This document shows positions 8,810-18,242 of a stretch of 64,000 nucleotides of DNA, one piece after another. Location: the NCBI RefSeq assembly GCF_007183175.1, contig NZ_AP019807.1:1305001-1369000 (forward strand), in the 5' to 3' direction. Every line of letters starts with the position of its first letter. Position 1 is the first letter of the stretch. Position numbers and translations under genes: made by a program. This DNA comes from Microbulbifer sp. GL-2 (lineage in GTDB: Bacteria; Pseudomonadota; Gammaproteobacteria; Pseudomonadales; Cellvibrionaceae). The notes below the pieces were generated by a model, which worked only from the letters and a program-made list of their open reading frames with translations, was not told the DNA's origin and did not search any database.

Positions 8810-9262
8810 CTAGGGCCGTTCCAGTTTGCGACGGAAAGTAACCCTTTCCTTTTTACCATTGGGCAAGGTGACATCAACATTGAAGGTGAGAGTTTCTTCG
8901 TTCTCGAAGCGCAACGGCGCCAGATAGTAAACTGCATCGCCCTCGCGAATCTCAGCAAACTTCAAAGGTCGTGATTGCTGGATCAGATTGGTTGCGTTCC
9001 CAGATATCTCAGCACTAAGACCATGAGTGCCACCATCCTTCTTGACTACAGACACATTGACGTAAGCGCGGTCCCTGGCGCGTGCCAATTGATACTTCTG
9101 TGCAATATCCGGCTGGATAAAATCACTGTTGAATACCGAGTAGATTACCCGGTAGTCACCGAAATCCTCATGGCTCTTGATAATGCGGGCCTGTTGCGCA
9201 ACAGCGCCAGCGGTCACGAAAAGCAGGGCCAGGGTGGCGGCTGCGGCAAGGATGCGATTCAC
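8810..9262 (-). CDS. DUF4426 family exported protein
   Basis: This is a 150-residue protein with a cleavable signal peptide (MNRILAAAATLALLFVTAGAVAQQ, cut near AVA-QQ) and a beta-rich body. The GTG start at 9262 has an excellent ribosome binding site, GGAGG. DUF4426 proteins of gammaproteobacteria are regularly found between metW and rdgB, as here, but have no assigned function. The protein should be periplasmic. The tail VTLPNGKKERVTFRRKLERP is typical of the family as I recall it. It is likely co-transcribed with metX-metW despite a 140-base gap. Confidence 0.85.
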   Translation of the reverse strand: MNRILAAAATLALLFVTAGAVAQQARIIKSHEDFGDYRVIYSVFNSDFIQPDIAQKYQLARARDRAYVNVSVVKKDGGTHGLSAEISGNATNLIQQSRPLKFAEIREGDAVYYLAPLRFENEETLTFNVDVTLPNGKKERVTFRRKLERP

Positions 9263-9403
9263 GCTTTACCTCCAATTGTTATGAGCGCCAACCTCCGGTG
9301 AGTTGACACTGAATTCCATTGGCGGGCCACCTTCTCGGCGGCGGCCGCCAAAAACTGCAATTTGCCTCCAACCAGGGGGCAAAAACTTGGCGCAGATATT
9401 AGT

Positions 9404-10000
9404 TTAGCGAGTTAGATGATATATCGCTGTCTCGCCGAATAAATTTGGTAAAAAGTCTTTAAAGGTTACGCCTATTTTCGTCTCGGATACTACCTGGCGG
9501 TGCAAAATAGTCCAATCGTTCTGTTTGCACAGCACTTCAAAGTCCCTGAAAGTACAAAAGTGAATATTAGGTGTGTCATACCATTCAAAAGGTAATAGGT
9601 CAGAAACGGGCATGCGCCCCGAAAATGCCAGGTGCCAGCGCGCCCTCCACTGCCCAAAATTGGGGAAAGTGATAATGCAGTCACGCCCTACCCGCAGCAT
9701 CTCACGCACCACTTCATGCGGGTGCCGCAGTGTCTGCAGTGCCTGAGTCATAACCACGGCGTCAAAGCTGCCGTCGGAAAAGTTACCGAGCCCAGTATCC
9801 AGGTTTTGCTCGACAACATTGACTCCCCGCTGCACACAACGGGCTATTTGCTCCGGGTCGATTTCCAGGCCATAACCAGTCACATCCTTGTTCTTGTCCA
9901 ACTGTTCCAGCAGTGCGCCATCACCACAGCCCAGGTCCAGCACCCGACTGCCAGGCGCTATCCACTCCTGGATTACATCGAGATCTATACGCATCAACAT
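9404..10000 (-). CDS. metW: Methionine biosynthesis protein MetW
   Basis: MetW is a class I SAM-dependent methyltransferase-fold protein that works with MetX in homoserine acylation in many Proteobacteria. The 198 residues show motif I VLDLGCGDGALLEQL at 20-34, the family VTGYGLEIDPEQIARCVQRGVNVV stretch and the conserved DVVVMTQALQ-like segment (SFDAVVMTQALQTLRHP). The ATG overlaps the metX stop (ATGTTGATG), so the two are translationally coupled. Its precise biochemical role is not settled. Confidence 0.95.
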   Translation of the reverse strand: MLMRIDLDVIQEWIAPGSRVLDLGCGDGALLEQLDKNKDVTGYGLEIDPEQIARCVQRGVNVVEQNLDTGLGNFSDGSFDAVVMTQALQTLRHPHEVVREMLRVGRDCIITFPNFGQWRARWHLAFSGRMPVSDLLPFEWYDTPNIHFCTFRDFEVLCKQNDWTILHRQVVSETKIGVTFKDFLPNLFGETAIYHLTR

Positions 10001-11190
10001 GTCTCCCCTGTGGGCTCTGTTGCCACCCTCTGCATATAGGCGCGGAAGATTTCCTCATAGCGCTTATCAGGGAGCAGAAATGCATCGTGGCCCATGGCAG
10101 ATTCAATTTCGGCAAAGCTCACTGGGGCATTGGCGTGTATCAGGGCATCGACAATCTCGCGCGAACGCTCCGGCGCAAAACGCCAGTCGGAAGTAAAGGC
10201 AAGCAACAGGAAACGGCAACGAGCATTGGCAAACGCCGCCACCGGGTCATCACCGTATTCCCGTGCCAGGTCAAAGTAATCCAATGCACGGGTCATCAGA
10301 ATATAGGTATTGGGGTCGAAACTGCTGGAGAAGGCGTCGCCCTGGTAGCGCAGGTAACTCTGGATTTGAAATTCGACCTCCTCGTCGGCACCCGGTTGGA
10401 AACTGCCGGAACGCAGCTCACGACCAAACTTATTCGCCAGTCCATCATCGGAGAGATATGTGATATGGCCGATCATACGCGCCACCGCCAATCCCCTGCG
10501 CGGCAACTTATCCAGCTCCAGATAACGCCCACCGCAAAAATCCGGATCGGAAGTGATAGCCTGGCGTGCAGTTTCATTAAAAGCGATATTTTGCGCCGAA
10601 AGCTTCATCGCCGATGCGATCACCACGCAGTGGCGCAATCGCTCAGGGTACTCCAATGACCAACGCATGGCCTGCATACCGCCCAAACTGCCACCGATAA
10701 CCGCAGCCCACTGCGCAATTCCCAACACATCGGCCAGGCGCGCCTGGCTGTGGACCCAATCGCGAACCCGCAGAGGTGGGAAATCCGGCCCCCAGGGCTT
10801 TCCTGTAGCGGGGTTGATGAAAACTGGCCCGGTTGAACCGTGACAACCGCCCAGGTTATTGAGAGAGACCACAAAAAATTTATTCGTGTCGATTGGCTTT
10901 CCAGGACCGATATAGTGATCCCACCAGCCCGGCCGCTTGTCATCGGGGCTGTGTCTTCCCGCAGCATGGTGATGCCCCGACAGAGCGTGGCAAATCAAAA
11001 TTGCATTGCTGTTATCGGCGTTTAATTCGCCATAGGTTTCGTAGACCAGGGTGTAGTCCTGCAATACGCGCCCGCAGGCCAGCGGCAATGGCTCGCTAAA
11101 CCTGTAGCTCTTTGGCACAACTATACCGACAGAATTCACGTCGGCGGTACTCTGGACCTCCCGGGAGGCAGTGGGGCTTTCCGTTGACAA
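9994..11190 (-). CDS. metX: Homoserine O-acyltransferase MetX
   Basis: MetX is an alpha/beta-hydrolase-fold acyltransferase that activates homoserine for methionine synthesis. The nucleophile is S168 in GGSLGGMQAM, the acid lies in FTSDWRFAP and the His in MGHDAFLLP. The 398-residue length fits. Acetyl versus succinyl specificity cannot be fixed from what I see. The frame begins at a TTG at 11190 without a clear ribosome binding site. A GTG about 17 codons in (NSVGIVVPKSYRF) would give an N-terminus closer to the family and may be the real start. It forms an operon with metW (7-base overlap) and probably the DUF4426 gene. Confidence 0.93.
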   Translation of the reverse strand: MSTESPTASREVQSTADVNSVGIVVPKSYRFSEPLPLACGRVLQDYTLVYETYGELNADNSNAILICHALSGHHHAAGRHSPDDKRPGWWDHYIGPGKPIDTNKFFVVSLNNLGGCHGSTGPVFINPATGKPWGPDFPPLRVRDWVHSQARLADVLGIAQWAAVIGGSLGGMQAMRWSLEYPERLRHCVVIASAMKLSAQNIAFNETARQAITSDPDFCGGRYLELDKLPRRGLAVARMIGHITYLSDDGLANKFGRELRSGSFQPGADEEVEFQIQSYLRYQGDAFSSSFDPNTYILMTRALDYFDLAREYGDDPVAAFANARCRFLLLAFTSDWRFAPERSREIVDALIHANAPVSFAEIESAMGHDAFLLPDKRYEEIFRAYMQRVATEPTGETC

Positions 11191-11298
11191 GGTATTTTAT
11201 CTGTCAGGTTATTTGGCGGCTGGCAAATGCCGGAACAGAGAGTTTACGGGAGCCCTGCAACTTATGACAGTTATCACAACCGCCAGTTAAGAACCGCC

Positions 11299-11327
11299 AA
11301 GCCCCTCTCAGGTGGTGAGAGAGGCTT
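11299..11327 (-). terminator. Hairpin at the end of the dynamin-like gene
   Basis: The arms AAGCCCCTCTCA and TGAGAGAGGCTT (one G-T pair, 5-base loop) span the stop codon of the GTPase gene. No T-run follows on the minus strand, so intrinsic termination is uncertain. Two AACCGCC copies lie just beyond. Confidence 0.4.
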
Positions 11328-13275
11328 TCAGTCGTGTGACATTGTGGGCGCGAGGCGCAGGAGCCAGCGGTTGAGGCGCGGAGCTGCTGTGGCGCAGCAA
11401 CTCTTCCAGCGCTGAAAGAGCCCGGTCATTGCGCAGTACTTCGTCTTCGAGAGTACGCAAGTCAGTGCGCCGGCTCCGAGTCTTCTGTTTTAGTTCAGTG
11501 AGCTTGATCAGGTGGCGGTTGAGCAGGTGTTTCTGGTACTGAGCGTGCTGCTTCAATGGCTCGAGCGCCTGCTCCAACCAGTTTTCCGCCGCATCAATGA
11601 TCTGGCTGTAGAGCCGCCCCACTTCACTTGCGAGGGTGGTGATAAAGCGCTCGCTCAGGCGGTTGCGTCGCGCCAGGAGCAGTTGTGGTGAACGGCGCAA
11701 CTGAGCAGCCTGGCGGTGCAGGCCACGCAGAGTGGCACGGAATTTCCGGGCGCTGAAATATTGCTCAACACTATCCACTTTCTTCAAACTGGAACGCTCG
11801 AAAACCGCATCCAATAGCCGGTTTGCCTGGTCCACCTCCCGCTCCAGATTGGCGAGCTGGTGATCAACCCCTTCCATAAAGGTGTCAATAGCCTTGGCCA
11901 GCCCCATCGGCGTCCAGCGTTTATGCAATTCCTTGCTGGTGTCATCGATTAACAGTTGCAGTTGCTGGGTGGAGATAGGGGCCAGCAGGGAAGTACTCTG
12001 ACGCATCAACATGCGCTGACTGGATTTGAGTGTGAGTAATTCCTGGTGGCAGAGCTTATGCTGCTCACGTACAGTCTGCTGCAGCTGGCCCAGCTCCGCT
12101 AACTGTTCCTCGGTGCTGGCGCTGTTGCGCTGCAGGTGAACCAATGCGGCGCGGCCGCTATTGAGGCGGCGCTTGAGGAGATCGCGAGTGTCCGCCATCA
12201 GTGTCAGGGCCTGATGTAATGAGCGGTGCTCCGCCACTTTTTGGCGGTGCTCCAACAGGCGCTGCACCAGCAGTTTTTCGAAGTCTGCAAAGCGACTGTT
12301 GCGCAGCAGGTCCATATCCCGCTGCTGGCGGGCAAGCAGCGCCATTTTTGCCGAGACCCCAGCAACACTCTCCTGTGGCACAGATAATAGCTTGGCGACC
12401 TCCGCACTCATACGCCGCAACAATAAGTCTGCATCCTCATCGGGATCATCCCAAAGGACATCGACTTTATTCAGTAACGCCATCACCGCTGTGCCACGGT
12501 GCTCGCGCAATGGCGCCAAGTGAGTCTCCCACATATTCATATCGGTGCCACTGACACCTGCATCCGCAGCCAGGAGGAAGGCCACCGCCTGGGCACCGGG
12601 CAAGGTACTCAGGGTCAATTCCGGCTCATTGCCAAGGGCGTTGAGCCCAGGCGTATCGATAATCCGCAGGCCCTGGTCCAGTAGTGGATGTGGCAGGCAG
12701 ATCAGCGCGTAGCGCCAGGCGGGAATTTCTACCAGATTGCCTTTATCATCCAGGTGGCGACGATCGAAGCCATAGCGGGCCGCCTCCTCAGGCATCACCG
12801 ATTTGGTCGCGGCCACCTTCAACAGCGCTGAGCGGGTAGCCTCAGGGTCATTGGCGTCGAATTCATGGGTTACCCACTTCTGTGGGATCCGGCGGAAACT
12901 CTCCAGGCTGGTATTGGTAGCCAGGGTTTCGATTGGCAACAGGCGCAGACTGGCGCGCTCGCCACCATCACTGAAGATTTCCGTGGGACACATGGTGGTG
13001 CGCCCCGGCTTGGAAGGTAACAACCGCTGGGCGTAAGTCTGCGACAACAGCGCGTTAATCAGTTCCGTCTTGCCACGGGAGAACTCGCCGACCAGCACCA
13101 GGGTAAACTGGTCGTCGGTGAGTAATGCACGGGCCTGCTGCACAACCTGGCAAGCTCCGGCGGAGTTGGGGAAGTGTTGCTGCAACCATTGGTTGAACTG
13201 GGCGAACTGGCGATCCAGGTTCTTCTTCCAACGGTCGTAATCGGAGATATGCTGGCGTAAAAGTGCGTCTTCCAT
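11308..13275 (-). CDS. Dynamin-like large GTPase
   Basis: This 655-residue protein has an N-terminal dynamin-type GTPase domain: G1 GEFSRGKT at 63-70, G2 threonines in RTTMCPTE near 92-99, G3 DTPGL at 207-211 and G4 NKVD at 269-272. A long helical region follows (about 320-640) rich in Leu, Gln and charged residues, as in bacterial dynamin-like stalks. Bacterial dynamin-like proteins remodel or protect membranes, but the role of this single-copy form is unknown. It is not next to a second dynamin gene, unlike the paired types. There is no transmembrane helix, so membrane contact would be peripheral. The start MEDALLRQHI is sensible. Confidence 0.85.
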   Translation of the reverse strand: MEDALLRQHISDYDRWKKNLDRQFAQFNQWLQQHFPNSAGACQVVQQARALLTDDQFTLVLVGEFSRGKTELINALLSQTYAQRLLPSKPGRTTMCPTEIFSDGGERASLRLLPIETLATNTSLESFRRIPQKWVTHEFDANDPEATRSALLKVAATKSVMPEEAARYGFDRRHLDDKGNLVEIPAWRYALICLPHPLLDQGLRIIDTPGLNALGNEPELTLSTLPGAQAVAFLLAADAGVSGTDMNMWETHLAPLREHRGTAVMALLNKVDVLWDDPDEDADLLLRRMSAEVAKLLSVPQESVAGVSAKMALLARQQRDMDLLRNSRFADFEKLLVQRLLEHRQKVAEHRSLHQALTLMADTRDLLKRRLNSGRAALVHLQRNSASTEEQLAELGQLQQTVREQHKLCHQELLTLKSSQRMLMRQSTSLLAPISTQQLQLLIDDTSKELHKRWTPMGLAKAIDTFMEGVDHQLANLEREVDQANRLLDAVFERSSLKKVDSVEQYFSARKFRATLRGLHRQAAQLRRSPQLLLARRNRLSERFITTLASEVGRLYSQIIDAAENWLEQALEPLKQHAQYQKHLLNRHLIKLTELKQKTRSRRTDLRTLEDEVLRNDRALSALEELLRHSSSAPQPLAPAPRAHNVTRLKASLTT

Positions 13276-13425
13276 TTCACGGTGTTCTTTTTATTCATAC
13301 CTTGCAGACATGGACCCAGTCATCCATTGCGAAAGCTGGGGCCGTCAGCCATTAGTATACGAGTCTAACACCGCGCCAGATGCGATCCAGTACGCGCGCT
13401 GCAAGAAAACTGGCAGCGCCAATAC

Positions 13426-14034
13426 TTAAAAGCCGGGAATATGCCAGAAAAGGCTGTAAACGAAAGGGGGCATATTCGCCATCTGTGCGAAACCGAACAG
13501 CAATTTGTCTGCCACTGTAAGCAGGATAAACACGAAGATCGGGCTGATATCGATCACCCCCAGTGGCGGGATCAAGCGGCGAATCGGTGCGCAGAATGGC
13601 TCCAGTAACTGGCGCAACAACATTAACGCCGGGTGACCGCTATGAGGTGCAATCCAGCTGAACACAATGGAGATCAGCATCCCTACAAAGACCACCGCAA
13701 TCACTGTGGCCACGCAGCCTATCAGGGACCAGAGCAGTGCACTAAGCGGGTTAAACAATCCATAGCCCGCCAACAAGCCGCAAGCCAGAATCATCACCAG
13801 CCCCACCAACAATGCCAGAACCAGCGAGGCCATGTCCAAGCCGAAAAGTCCCGGTATCACCTTGCGCAACGGTAATAACAGCGGGTTGGTAATTTTAACA
13901 ATACCCTGGGAAATGGGGTTGTAGAAATCCGCGCGAGCCAGCTGTAGTAAAAAGCGCATCAAAACCACAAACAAGAACAGGATACCGAGGGTCGCCACCA
14001 GGAAGACGCCGATATTACTGAAGGTATTTGCCAT
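13426..14034 (-). CDS. YggT family integral membrane protein
   Basis: This 202-residue protein carries two YggT repeats, each with a pair of membrane segments: residues about 8-28 and 60-90, then 95-125 and 165-195. The family motif is seen as NPISQGIVKITNPLLLPLRKVIPG and again as LLRQLLEPFCAPIRRLIPPLGVIDISP. Members are inner-membrane proteins of unclear role, linked to osmotic tolerance and cell division in some bacteria. The position directly downstream of proC is conserved (yggS-proC-yggT cluster), although here yggS lies on the far side of the S9 peptidase gene. Confidence 0.92.
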   Translation of the reverse strand: MANTFSNIGVFLVATLGILFLFVVLMRFLLQLARADFYNPISQGIVKITNPLLLPLRKVIPGLFGLDMASLVLALLVGLVMILACGLLAGYGLFNPLSALLWSLIGCVATVIAVVFVGMLISIVFSWIAPHSGHPALMLLRQLLEPFCAPIRRLIPPLGVIDISPIFVFILLTVADKLLFGFAQMANMPPFVYSLFWHIPGF

Positions 14035-14096
14035 CGAAAAACCCCAAAGAGTAAATGAATTACGGCAACGGTTGCGCCGCTTTTAAATCGTATTTT

Positions 14097-14930
14097 CTAG
14101 CGGTCCAGTTCCCTGGCCATTTCTGCGGCACGCTCGGCACAGTCGCGCATCGCGTCCTCTACCAGCTGGGGAAGGCCACCCTGTTCAAAGCGCTGCACCG
14201 CACGCTCAGTGGTTCCGCCCGGTGACATCACATTGCGTTTTAACTGCGCCACATCCACATCACTGACCATGGCCAGTTTGGCGGCGCCCAAGGCAGTTTG
14301 CAACACGAGACGCTCGGCATCAGCACGAGCGAAACCACTTGCAGTGGATGCGTCGATCATCGCCTCCATAAACTGGAAAAAGTACGCTGGAGCAGAACCA
14401 GCAACAGCAATGACCTGGTCAATGCCCTCCTCCTGCTCCACCCAAAGGGAAATTCCCACCGCATTAACAATACGCTCGGTAATAGCGCGGTGCTCCGCAG
14501 TCACTGCAGCATCGGCATACAAACCAGTTACGCCCGCTTGGACCAGCGCCGGGGTATTGGGCATTGCGCGTACAACCGGCAAATGTTCACCTAGCCAGCG
14601 TTGGTAAGCCGCCAGGGGGATACCCGCTGCAAGCGTAATTACCAATGGCTTCCGCCCTGCCAGGTGCGGACGCAGATCCATACAGAGATCGCGCATAACC
14701 TGAGGTTTGACCGACAGCACAATCACATCGGCCTCATCAATCGCAACGATATTATCGTCGTGTACCTCCACTCCATGACGTTTGGCAAAGGCTTCCAGTT
14801 TAAGAGGATCGCGCCCAGTGGCGACAACTCTGTCACTTGGGTATCCCGCTGCGAGCAGGCCACCAATCACTGCGCCGGCCATATTGCCGGCGCCGCCGAT
14901 AAAAACGATTTTGGGGTTTGTTGCAGTCAC
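14097..14930 (-). CDS. proC: Pyrroline-5-carboxylate reductase
   Basis: ProC catalyses the last step of proline synthesis, reducing 1-pyrroline-5-carboxylate with NAD(P)H. The 277-residue length is standard. The dinucleotide-binding loop FIGGAGNMAGAVIGG begins at residue 10 and the Rossmann domain is followed by VRAMPNTPALV. The C-terminal family signature reads MSPGGTTERAVQRFEQGG, with the helical dimerisation domain around it. It is transcribed with yggT, 62 bases downstream, and diverges from the S9 peptidase gene. Confidence 0.96.
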   Translation of the reverse strand: MTATNPKIVFIGGAGNMAGAVIGGLLAAGYPSDRVVATGRDPLKLEAFAKRHGVEVHDDNIVAIDEADVIVLSVKPQVMRDLCMDLRPHLAGRKPLVITLAAGIPLAAYQRWLGEHLPVVRAMPNTPALVQAGVTGLYADAAVTAEHRAITERIVNAVGISLWVEQEEGIDQVIAVAGSAPAYFFQFMEAMIDASTASGFARADAERLVLQTALGAAKLAMVSDVDVAQLKRNVMSPGGTTERAVQRFEQGGLPQLVEDAMRDCAERAAEMARELDR

Positions 14931-15072
14931 TCGGATTACCTCGACGAGCTCTCGGCTCAGCTGCTGTGAATTTCAGTCGCTATTCTCCCCATTGGGGATT
15001 TCGCTAATATGTGGTCGCTCAATTCCAATAACAAGAGAAACGCGCTCCTGCGCGTTAGCCAAGGAGAAAAAA

Positions 15073-17076
15073 ATGCGTAAATGGCGCTTCTTAGTCACGG
15101 CCATACTGCTCGGTGCATCTGGCTTTGCCAGTGCGGTGGAAACACGTACCGAAAACAATGGCCAACTAGTATTGCAGGATATCCCACCAATTCCCCAGAG
15201 CATTGCCGATCAACTGAACCGTTATCAAAATGTGCGCTCAGCCAGCTTCCGCGGCTGGGATATGGATGGTAGCGGAATGTATGTCAGCACCCGCTTTGGT
15301 GAGGTAAATCAACTCCATAAAGTAGATCGCGCCGGCGGCGCCCGCCGTCAGTTGACTTTCTTCCAAGAACCTATCGGCAGTGTCTCGACCCGCCCAGAAC
15401 GCCAACAACTGGCCTTCACCATGGATGCCGGCGGCAACGAATATACGCAGATCTTCCTGTTCGATGCCCAAAGCGGCAAAAGTGAGATGATCACCGATGG
15501 TGAGTCCCGCAATGGCGCCATCCTCTGGAACAAGCAGGGCTCAGCCATAGCCTACCAGAGCACTCGCCGCGACGGTAAAGCCAACGATATCTGGCTGACC
15601 ACCTTTGACAATGAAAAAAAGAAAGACCAACTGATCCTGAAAGCTGAAGATGGCAGCTGGTGGGGGCCAAGCGGCTTCTCTCAGTCTGGTAGCCAACTTC
15701 TGGTGCTGCAGTATGTATCCTCCACCCGCTCCAAGGTCCACCTTTTGAACCTCGACAGCGGAGAACTGAATCTGCTCGCCGGTAGTGATGAAGGCGACTC
15801 GCGCAACTTCCCTGCCGGCTTCAGCTACGATGACCGTTCCGTATTCCTGGTAAGTGACAAGGGGGGTGAGTTCACTCAGTTGATCCGCATGGACCTGCGC
15901 AGCGGTGATGAAAAAGTAATCACCACTGATATCCCATGGGATATCAGTAGCTTTGTACTCAGTGAAGATGGCCGTCGCGGCGCTTTTGTCGCCAATGAAA
16001 ATGGTATGTCATCACTGTACCTGTATAACCCGCGCAATAACCGCTACCGCAAAGTAGATTCCCTACCCATCGGCGTTATCGGTGGTATCGAGTTTTCGCC
16101 GGAAGGCGACAAGCTGGCAATGTCCCTAAATACGCCTAAAACGCCCTCTGATACCTTTGTTCTGGAACTGGGCCGACGTGCGTTATCTAGTGGCGACCTT
16201 AATCGCTGGACCTTCAGCGAGGTAGGCGGCCTCGATACCGAACAGTTTGTCGAACCCGAGCTGGTGCACTATCCGACCTTCGACAAGGTTGACGGCAAAC
16301 CCCGGGAAATTCCAGCTTTCGTATATAAGCCGCGCAATATGAAAGGCCCGGTGCCGGTTATCATTTCCATTCACGGCGGCCCAGAAGGCCAATATCGCCC
16401 ATTTTTCTCCAGCACTTATCAAATGTGGTTGAAAGAACTTGGAGCTGCGGTAATCGCACCCAACGTGCGCGGTTCCGCAGGTTATGGCAAAAGCTACCTG
16501 GCTATGGATAACGGCTTTAAGCGTGAAGATTCGGTGAAAGATATTGGCGCCCTGTTGGATTGGATCGCCACCCAGCCGGATCTGGATGCCAAACGTGTCG
16601 CCGTGTTTGGCGGCAGCTATGGCGGTTACATGGTACTGGCCAGTGGTGTCCACTATTCCCATCGCCTCAAGGCAGCAGTGGATATTGTCGGCATTTCCAA
16701 CTTTGTTACCTTCCTCACCAATACCAAGAGCTACCGCCGCGATTTGCGTAGAGTGGAGTATGGTGATGAGCGCAATCCGGAAATGCGCGCCTTCCTGGAG
16801 AGAATCAGCCCCAACAACAATGTGGAAAAAATTCAGGTGCCCATGTTCGTGGTGCAGGGCCAAAATGATCCACGCGTACCGGTCACTGAAGCCGAGCAGA
16901 TCGTTAATGCCCTTCGCGAAAGCGGCAATCAGGTGTGGTACATGAATGCACTAAATGAAGGGCACGGTTATCGTAAGAAGGAAAACAGCGACGCCTTTAC
17001 TCAGGCCACTGCACTGTTCTTCGCCGAACATTTACTTGGCAAGGAATGGAAAAAGAAATTGGCATTAAACGAGTAA
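15073..17076 (+). CDS. Exported S9 family prolyl oligopeptidase-type peptidase
   Basis: The 667-residue protein has a signal peptide (MRKWRFLVTAILLGASGFASA), then a beta-propeller rich in WD40-like/TolB-like repeats (about 40-390), then the alpha/beta hydrolase domain. The catalytic triad reads S515 in GGSYGGYM, D599 in NDPRVP and H631 in EGHGY. Such enzymes cleave short peptides after proline or other residues in the periplasm, and the exact specificity is unknown. The frame is open 97 codons further upstream, but the start at 15073 is fixed by AAGGAG six bases before it and by the signal peptide. A strong terminator follows. Confidence 0.93.
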   Translation: MRKWRFLVTAILLGASGFASAVETRTENNGQLVLQDIPPIPQSIADQLNRYQNVRSASFRGWDMDGSGMYVSTRFGEVNQLHKVDRAGGARRQLTFFQEPIGSVSTRPERQQLAFTMDAGGNEYTQIFLFDAQSGKSEMITDGESRNGAILWNKQGSAIAYQSTRRDGKANDIWLTTFDNEKKKDQLILKAEDGSWWGPSGFSQSGSQLLVLQYVSSTRSKVHLLNLDSGELNLLAGSDEGDSRNFPAGFSYDDRSVFLVSDKGGEFTQLIRMDLRSGDEKVITTDIPWDISSFVLSEDGRRGAFVANENGMSSLYLYNPRNNRYRKVDSLPIGVIGGIEFSPEGDKLAMSLNTPKTPSDTFVLELGRRALSSGDLNRWTFSEVGGLDTEQFVEPELVHYPTFDKVDGKPREIPAFVYKPRNMKGPVPVIISIHGGPEGQYRPFFSSTYQMWLKELGAAVIAPNVRGSAGYGKSYLAMDNGFKREDSVKDIGALLDWIATQPDLDAKRVAVFGGSYGGYMVLASGVHYSHRLKAAVDIVGISNFVTFLTNTKSYRRDLRRVEYGDERNPEMRAFLERISPNNNVEKIQVPMFVVQGQNDPRVPVTEAEQIVNALRESGNQVWYMNALNEGHGYRKKENSDAFTQATALFFAEHLLGKEWKKKLALNE

Positions 17077-17091
17077 TAATACTCGACACAA

Positions 17092-17118
17092 AAAAAGCGG
17101 CCTTCAGGGCCGTTTTTT
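17092..17118 (+). terminator. Terminator of the S9 peptidase gene
   Basis: The stem CGGCC-TTCAG-GGCCG is flanked by AAAAAAAG before and TTTTTTCT after. It would also stop minus-strand transcription arriving from the gene ending at 17154. Confidence 0.85.
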
Positions 17119-17153
17119 CTATCTATATTGGCCAGCAATAACTACCAACCCAT

Positions 17154-17429
17154 TTAGGAATAGGTTTCCACTAGTGCAATCAGATTTAAAGCAATTGCCA
17201 CCATCCACAGCCAATGCCGGCTCTCCGGCCACAATAAGCGGGAGACTGTATTACTAAGAAACCTGGTAATCATTGATATCCTGGGAGATAAAAACGAGAG
17301 TAAACAAATAAATGCCAGCCACTCCAAGGCTATCCAGGTAACCAGCGGGCTCTGCGTCATAGACAGGGTCATTGCCGCACATAGGGTTAATCCCAATAAT
17401 ACCACCTCGAGAACCCCTGATTTTGTCAT
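17154..17429 (-). CDS. Small membrane protein of unknown function, downstream of yggS
   Basis: This 91-residue product has three predicted membrane segments (about 6-24, 28-48 and 70-88) joined by short loops, and no recognisable domain. It lies 40 bases behind yggS on the same strand and ends close to the bidirectional terminator at 17092-17118, so it is probably the last gene of that transcript. The start follows AGGGAAATTGA, a moderate ribosome binding site. I see no family match. It could be a spurious frame, but the hydrophobic periodicity argues for a real gene. Confidence 0.6.
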   Translation of the reverse strand: MTKSGVLEVVLLGLTLCAAMTLSMTQSPLVTWIALEWLAFICLLSFLSPRISMITRFLSNTVSRLLWPESRHWLWMVAIALNLIALVETYS

Positions 17430-17468
17430 TCAATTTCCCTAACAAACAATGGGTTAAGTGCAGGCACC

Positions 17469-18173
17469 TCACGCAGAATAATTGCGTGTGCCAAAAATAT
17501 CTGTACCAATACGCACAATGGTCGCACCACAGGCAATAGCCGCCTCCATATCTCCGGACATCCCCATCGAAAGAGTGTCCATAGTCTGCTCGGGAAACTC
17601 TTGTCGCAGGCTTTGCAACAAGCTGGCCAGCTCGGCAAAAGGCTCCTTCTGAGCCTGGACATTCTGTCGCACGGCGGGAATTGCCATTAACCCGCGTAAA
17701 CGCAGCCTCGGCAATTTCACCACTTCACGCGCCATAGCCACCAAATTTTGCACAGCTATGCCAGACTTGCTTTGCTCGCCATCGATATTCACCTGCAGGC
17801 ATATATTGAGCGGTGCCAGATCTTTAGGCCGCTGTGACGAAAGACGCTGGGCAATTTTCAATCGGTCAACGGTGTGTATCCACTGGAATCTCTCGGCCAC
17901 AGCCCGACTTTTGTTCGACTGCAGCGGCCCGATAAAATGCCAGTGAATATCCAGATCGGACAGGGCGTCCTGTTTTTCCAGGGCCTCCTGTAAATAATTC
18001 TCGCCAAAGTGGCGCTGTCCCGCCTCATAGGCAAAGCGCAGATCTTGTGCCGGCCGTGTTTTGGAAACTGCCAGCAGGGTAATTTCTGCGGGGTTGCGAT
18101 CGCAGTTGTTGCAGCATGTCACAATCCGCTCACCTACTGCATTCAGGTTTTCGACGATTGTCTCTTTGCGCAT
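17469..18173 (-). CDS. yggS: YggS family pyridoxal phosphate homeostasis protein
   Basis: YggS/PROSC proteins bind PLP without a known enzyme activity and balance B6 vitamers and amino-acid pools. The 234 residues form the alanine-racemase-like TIM barrel. The PLP lysine is K38 in LLAVSKTRP, followed by RHFGENYLQEALEK, HFIGPLQSNK and the phosphate-binding SMGMSGDMEAAIACGATIVRIGTDIFG. It diverges from pilT across 69 bases, a very common order in gammaproteobacteria. Confidence 0.95.
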   Translation of the reverse strand: MRKETIVENLNAVGERIVTCCNNCDRNPAEITLLAVSKTRPAQDLRFAYEAGQRHFGENYLQEALEKQDALSDLDIHWHFIGPLQSNKSRAVAERFQWIHTVDRLKIAQRLSSQRPKDLAPLNICLQVNIDGEQSKSGIAVQNLVAMAREVVKLPRLRLRGLMAIPAVRQNVQAQKEPFAELASLLQSLRQEFPEQTMDTLSMGMSGDMEAAIACGATIVRIGTDIFGTRNYSA

Positions 18174-18242
18174 ATACTGGGGCCCTTACCGAAATGAGTG
18201 GCGATTTTACCTGAGCCCAAACAAGAACCATAAGGTAGCAGT

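Noticed and set aside
14782..15072. Upstream extension of the S9 peptidase frame by 97 codons
   Set aside because: It lies antisense to proC, lacks a ribosome binding site, and the start at 15073 has AAGGAG plus a signal peptide.
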